This document shows positions 61,317 through 64,000 of a stretch of 64,000 bases of DNA, in pieces. Position 1 is the stretch's first letter, and each line of letters opens with the position of its first letter. The stretch is from Scardovia inopinata JCM 12537 (GTDB taxonomy: Bacteria; Actinomycetota; Actinomycetes; Actinomycetales; Bifidobacteriaceae). The stretch covers positions 1,488,001-1,552,000 of the forward strand of contig NZ_AP012334.1 of assembly GCF_001042695.1 (NCBI RefSeq), in the 5' to 3' direction. The translations under genes were made by a program, and so were the position numbers. The notes beneath the pieces were generated by a model. The model was given only the letters and a program-made list of their open reading frames with translations. It was not told the origin of the DNA and did not search any database.

Positions 61317-61992
61317 TGTAAAATTAAGTTAGAAATTTAAAAAGCCATTTGTGATAGACTTTTGAATATCTGCAAAAATCAAAAGGAAGGTAATCACAAA
61401 TGACCTATAAGCATCTTACCATAACTGAACTTTCATTTATATCTGATTATGGGCGCTCGGGGGTTAAAGCCTATCGAGTAGCGAAGCTACTCCATCGTAG
61501 TGGAGAAACAATTTACCGAGTTTACCGCTATTTGAACTGCGGTAACACCATTACTCAATACTATGAGCAGTACAAAGTAAATAAGTCTCACAACGGCAGA
61601 CAGCCTGCGACTCTACCTTCAAATCAAGTTAAATATATTCGACAAAAGGTGGGGTTAGGCTGGACTCCTGACACAATTATTGGTCGTGGTGAAGTTAATA
61701 TTGACTGTTCTATGCGGACTCTTTATCGAATGTTTAAACGTGGCCAATTTGATGTTTCAACGCTTCCCATGAAAGGTAAACATCACCCTAATGGTTATGT
61801 TGAACATCGTGGTAAAGCCGGCCAATTAGGCCGGAGTATTCATAATCGAAAAACTGATTATCCTAAATTCCGACAGGAATTTGGCCATCTCGAAGGTGAT
61901 ACTATTCAAGGTAGAAATCATCAAGGAGCTGTGACAACTTTGGTGGAACGTCTCTCTAAAGTTGAGATTGTCTTAAACTCTCACTATAAGTC
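61317..61992 (+). mobile_element. IS30-family element B, right part missing
   Basis: Left end TGTAAAATTAAGTTAGAAAT at 61317, ribosome site AAGGAAGG and ATG at 61400. The transposase frame is intact for 197 codons (MTYKHLTITELSFISDYG to VLNSHYKS) and then runs into methyltransferase DNA at 61993. The missing right part is exactly what element A still has. Confidence 0.88.
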
Positions 61993-62245
61993 TTTTTATA
62001 CTCTAAATCTTCAAAAACTTTAATCATGGTTTTTAAGGTGCGTCCATGGTCATGTGTAGTTAATCCCTTAACATTTTCAACTAAAAATATTTTAGGATTA
62101 ACTTGCTCCAATATCTTAGCATAATGATTAAATAGCGTTCCTCTTGTATCAGCTAAGCCCATTTTTTCTCTGCATAAGAAAAAGTTTGACATGGGTATCC
62201 ACCACTTAACAAATCAATTTCACAATCTCGTGGGATATAGCCGAA
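61993..62245 (-). pseudogene. C5 cytosine DNA methyltransferase fragment
   Basis: On the minus strand FGYIPRDCEIDLLSGGYPCQ followed by TFSYAEKKW has the catalytic PCQ motif IV; a base missing from the A6 run near 62164 breaks the frame, which goes on as MGLADTRGTLFNHY, KIFLVENVKGLTTHDHG (ENV motif VI) and VFEDLEYK. Both ends are lost, one at the IS30 junction. This is the remainder of a restriction-modification methylase. Confidence 0.8.
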
Positions 62246-62254
62246 AACTCTGGA

Positions 62255-62335
62255 ATGAAAGAAAGTATTGATAAATTATTAAAAGAAGTTGAAAGTGGGA
62301 TTAACCAAAATAAAGACTTTTATGTCCTGCTATAA
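62255..62335 (+). CDS. Short remnant or peptide, 26 residues
   Basis: MKESIDKLLKEVESGINQNK then DFYVLL and TAA. The helical look and the lack of a ribosome site suggest the end of a lost gene. The rest of the gap to 62416 holds no gene I can support. Confidence 0.25.
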   Translation: MKESIDKLLKEVESGINQNKDFYVLL

Positions 62336-62416
62336 GTTTATAGTTATTAATGGAATTAATAAGATCACAACATTTTCCAAATTTCTCCTCAAAACAAGGA
62401 ACTAAAAGAGATTCAA

Positions 62417-62467
62417 AAAAGTCCCTGTAAAATCAGTCTATGAGTTACTGACTTTACAGGGACTTTT
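62417..62467. terminator. Strong terminator downstream of the MFS efflux gene
   Basis: AAAAGTCCCTGTAAA and TTTACAGGGACTTTT form a 15-bp perfect stem, with inner ATCAGT/ACTGA pairing as well. It suits both directions and lies about 30 bp beyond the MFS stop codon. Confidence 0.85.
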
Positions 62468-62494
62468 AACAGCAAACGTTTGTACCCTGAGGTT

Positions 62495-63865
62495 CTAACA
62501 ATAATTAGTAGCGGCCACACTTCTTTTAAAGATTATGCTCAATAGAAGTGTGACAACAACCATGGCTAATGTTATGCCCCAATTAATTTGAATACTGGTT
62601 GCTAATCGTCCTGAGAACAGATTTAGGACGGTTGAACCAATGGCGGTTCCACTCGCAATGGCGATATTTTGAACCATTCTTTGTAGCGAGCCTAAACTAC
62701 CTTGGCTTGCTTGATCCCCCACCTGCATAATCGCAGCAATATTTGCCGGTTGAAAGAAGCCACCCCCAACACCGTAGATGAATAACAATAAGGTAATTGC
62801 GAGCGCTGGCCAGTATTGACTAGCTATACATAAACCAGCTAAAGCAAAGGCGATAATGCTTAGACCTAGTAAGCTGAAGCGTGTGTTCTGATGACCGTCA
62901 TTATATTTTCCAGATACTTTAGAAAATATGACTAAACCTACCGGTGCGCCCAAGACGAGTAATCCGGTTACACCAACATTTAAGTTTAGCAACTTCTCAA
63001 AGATAAAGGGTGGCAACAAAAAGATCATCGCTGAAGCAAAGCCAAACACAACGGTTTGCAGTAAATAAAGCCAGCTTTTAGGCGTAGCATTAAGACCTTT
63101 AAAGTCAATTAAAGCGAAATTGCGCTTAGTTTCCATAATATATAGCATTAAGGCAAACAGGAGACTTATACCAATTAAAACTACTCCCGGAATTAAATTT
63201 CGGCGGTTACTTAATAAAGAAAAGCCTGACAGCAATGACATTACTGATAGCGCATTGATGACACTCCCCCATAAATCGAATGGGGCTACCTTTTGCTGTT
63301 CTGAAACGTTTTTAATCAAAAAGTAGTTGCAGATCAACCCTAAAGCAGCAAAGGGAACGTTAATCCAAAAAATAAGTCGCCAAAGGTGAAGTGCTAAAAA
63401 TAGACCGCCGATAGACGGGCCGAGTACGGGTCCAAGACCAATCATAATTCCTAAAATACCTAGAGCACTAGGGACATGCTTGGGTTCTATTAAAGTTGTA
63501 ATTAAAGCGGCTGAAGTTGCCTGTAAGCCGGCTGCACCAATACCCTGCAAAATTCTAAAACTAATTAGAGCAATCATATTATTGGCAAGTCCACATAAAA
63601 CCGAACCAATTCCAAAGAGAAGCAAACCAATTAAAGATAACTTTAATTTGCCATAACGATCACTTAGGTAGCCAAAAGGTAAAATAAAAATCGCCAAACT
63701 CATGGTATAATCTGTCACGCTTAAAGCAGCCACGCTGGTTGAGGTATGAAATTGATTTTCAAGAAAGGGAAGTGCGACATTTATAATCCCAGTATCCAGT
63801 GTTGATAACAACATACCCATACCAGCGATAGTAATAATTAGTTTGTTTTTTACTTTATCGTTCAA
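62495..63865 (-). CDS. MFS drug-efflux transporter, DHA2/EmrB type
   Basis: A 456-residue protein with about 14 helices: LDTGIINVALPFLENQFHTS at the start, motif A GYLSDRYGKLKLSLIG, GLGPVLGPSIGGLFL (motif C type) and WRLIFWINVPFAALGL. The start is TTG at 63865 with AAGGAAG 7 bp upstream; the TTGA overlaps the stop of an upstream frame. Different in sequence from the MFS gene at 33692. A multidrug or stress-compound exporter by family; the substrate is unknown. Confidence 0.87.
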   Translation of the reverse strand: MNDKVKNKLIITIAGMGMLLSTLDTGIINVALPFLENQFHTSTSVAALSVTDYTMSLAIFILPFGYLSDRYGKLKLSLIGLLLFGIGSVLCGLANNMIALISFRILQGIGAAGLQATSAALITTLIEPKHVPSALGILGIMIGLGPVLGPSIGGLFLALHLWRLIFWINVPFAALGLICNYFLIKNVSEQQKVAPFDLWGSVINALSVMSLLSGFSLLSNRRNLIPGVVLIGISLLFALMLYIMETKRNFALIDFKGLNATPKSWLYLLQTVVFGFASAMIFLLPPFIFEKLLNLNVGVTGLLVLGAPVGLVIFSKVSGKYNDGHQNTRFSLLGLSIIAFALAGLCIASQYWPALAITLLLFIYGVGGGFFQPANIAAIMQVGDQASQGSLGSLQRMVQNIAIASGTAIGSTVLNLFSGRLATSIQINWGITLAMVVVTLLLSIIFKRSVAATNYC

Positions 63866-64000
63866 TTTTTAACTTCCTTAGCTAGAAATGACAAATTACC
63901 GTTCTTTAGATGGACATAAATTGAGTGTGGGCGTTTAGTGTAGCCAACAAATCGTTGATGCTGCTCCGTTTTAGTATTACCTAACCATCCTAAACTGCAA
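63862..64000 (-). CDS. C-terminal end of an unidentified gene (window edge)
   Basis: The minus-strand frame is open from the window end to a TGA that overlaps the MFS start. The last residues read RFVGYTKRPHSIYVHLKNGN then LSFLAKEVKN. Overlap with the MFS start suggests the two are one transcript. I do not recognise the family. Confidence 0.35.
   Translation of the reverse strand, partial: CSLGWLGNTKTEQHQRFVGYTKRPHSIYVHLKNGNLSFLAKEVKN

Overview
The window is a mosaic with two unlike halves. From about 1 to 35.3 kb it reads like a Bifidobacteriaceae-type chromosome of moderate GC: binding-protein lipoproteins with a lipobox and Ser/Gly-rich N-terminus, LplABC-type sugar ABC importers, LacI regulators, intracellular glycosidases and long one-strand operons. 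From about 35.4 kb to the end it reads like Lactobacillaceae DNA broken into short blocks of differing base composition, separated by insertion sequences or their remains (IS1182, IS5, IS3, ISL3 and IS30 families). I saw no rRNA, tRNA or CRISPR array.

Region 1 (0.6-30.8 kb) is the most interesting part. It is a large glycan-utilisation island of three transporter modules. Module A (minus strand, 14.7 down to 0.6 kb): two permeases, binding lipoprotein, SGNH esterase-like protein, GH29 alpha-L-fucosidase, GH3 beta-glucosidase/xylosidase, GH31 alpha-xylosidase, GH43 and GH42 beta-galactosidase, with a divergent DUF624 membrane protein. Module B (23.8 to 15.6 kb): LacI, binding lipoprotein, two permeases, a second GH31 alpha-xylosidase-type enzyme and an alpha/beta-hydrolase. 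Module C (29.5 to 24.3 kb plus divergent LacI): binding lipoprotein, two permeases (one with an in-frame TGA) and GH43. Together these activities match the linkages of fucosylated, galactosylated and acetylated xyloglucan oligosaccharides. I see no signal peptide on any glycosidase and no endo-glucanase, so the predicted strategy is import of oligosaccharides and complete hydrolysis inside the cell.

Region 2 (30.8-35.3 kb): an Rrf2-type regulator divergent from an FMN-dependent lactate-oxidase-like enzyme, an IS30 remnant, two decayed genes (PEBP-like and phosphopantetheinyl transferase) and a drug-efflux MFS gene, closed by a perfect hairpin at 35.34 kb.

Region 3 (35.4-47.2 kb): glutathione S-transferase with an ArsR regulator, a decayed IS1182 transposase, RclA-like flavoprotein, then plasmid-type DNA: a DUF3991/Toprim gene interrupted by an IS5-family element, a likely type I toxin-antitoxin module (Hol-Tox peptide with convergent antisense RNA), four small plasmid genes, a broken DNA-entry nuclease, IS5 and IS3 fragments joined at a 47-nt fold-back, and an HxlR/MDR-oxidoreductase pair.

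Region 4 (47.3-51.9 kb): intact ISL3 element, a doubly damaged PFL/DUF711 gene, a WYL regulator divergent from a PNPOx-like protein, three copies of an intergenic repeat of about 150 bp, and an unidentified decayed gene.

Region 5 (51.9-64 kb): two IS30 fragments, sharing about 556 bp and truncated at opposite ends, flank a thiamine/heme block: YkoEDC thiamine-precursor transporter under a TPP riboswitch, ferrochelatase, then thiMDE-tenA under a second TPP riboswitch, and a broken MFS gene. The end holds a C5-methyltransferase fragment and another MFS efflux gene. The number of one-base frameshifts, several in homopolymers, and the fold-back and repeat junctions mean that assembly or sequencing error must be weighed against true decay.
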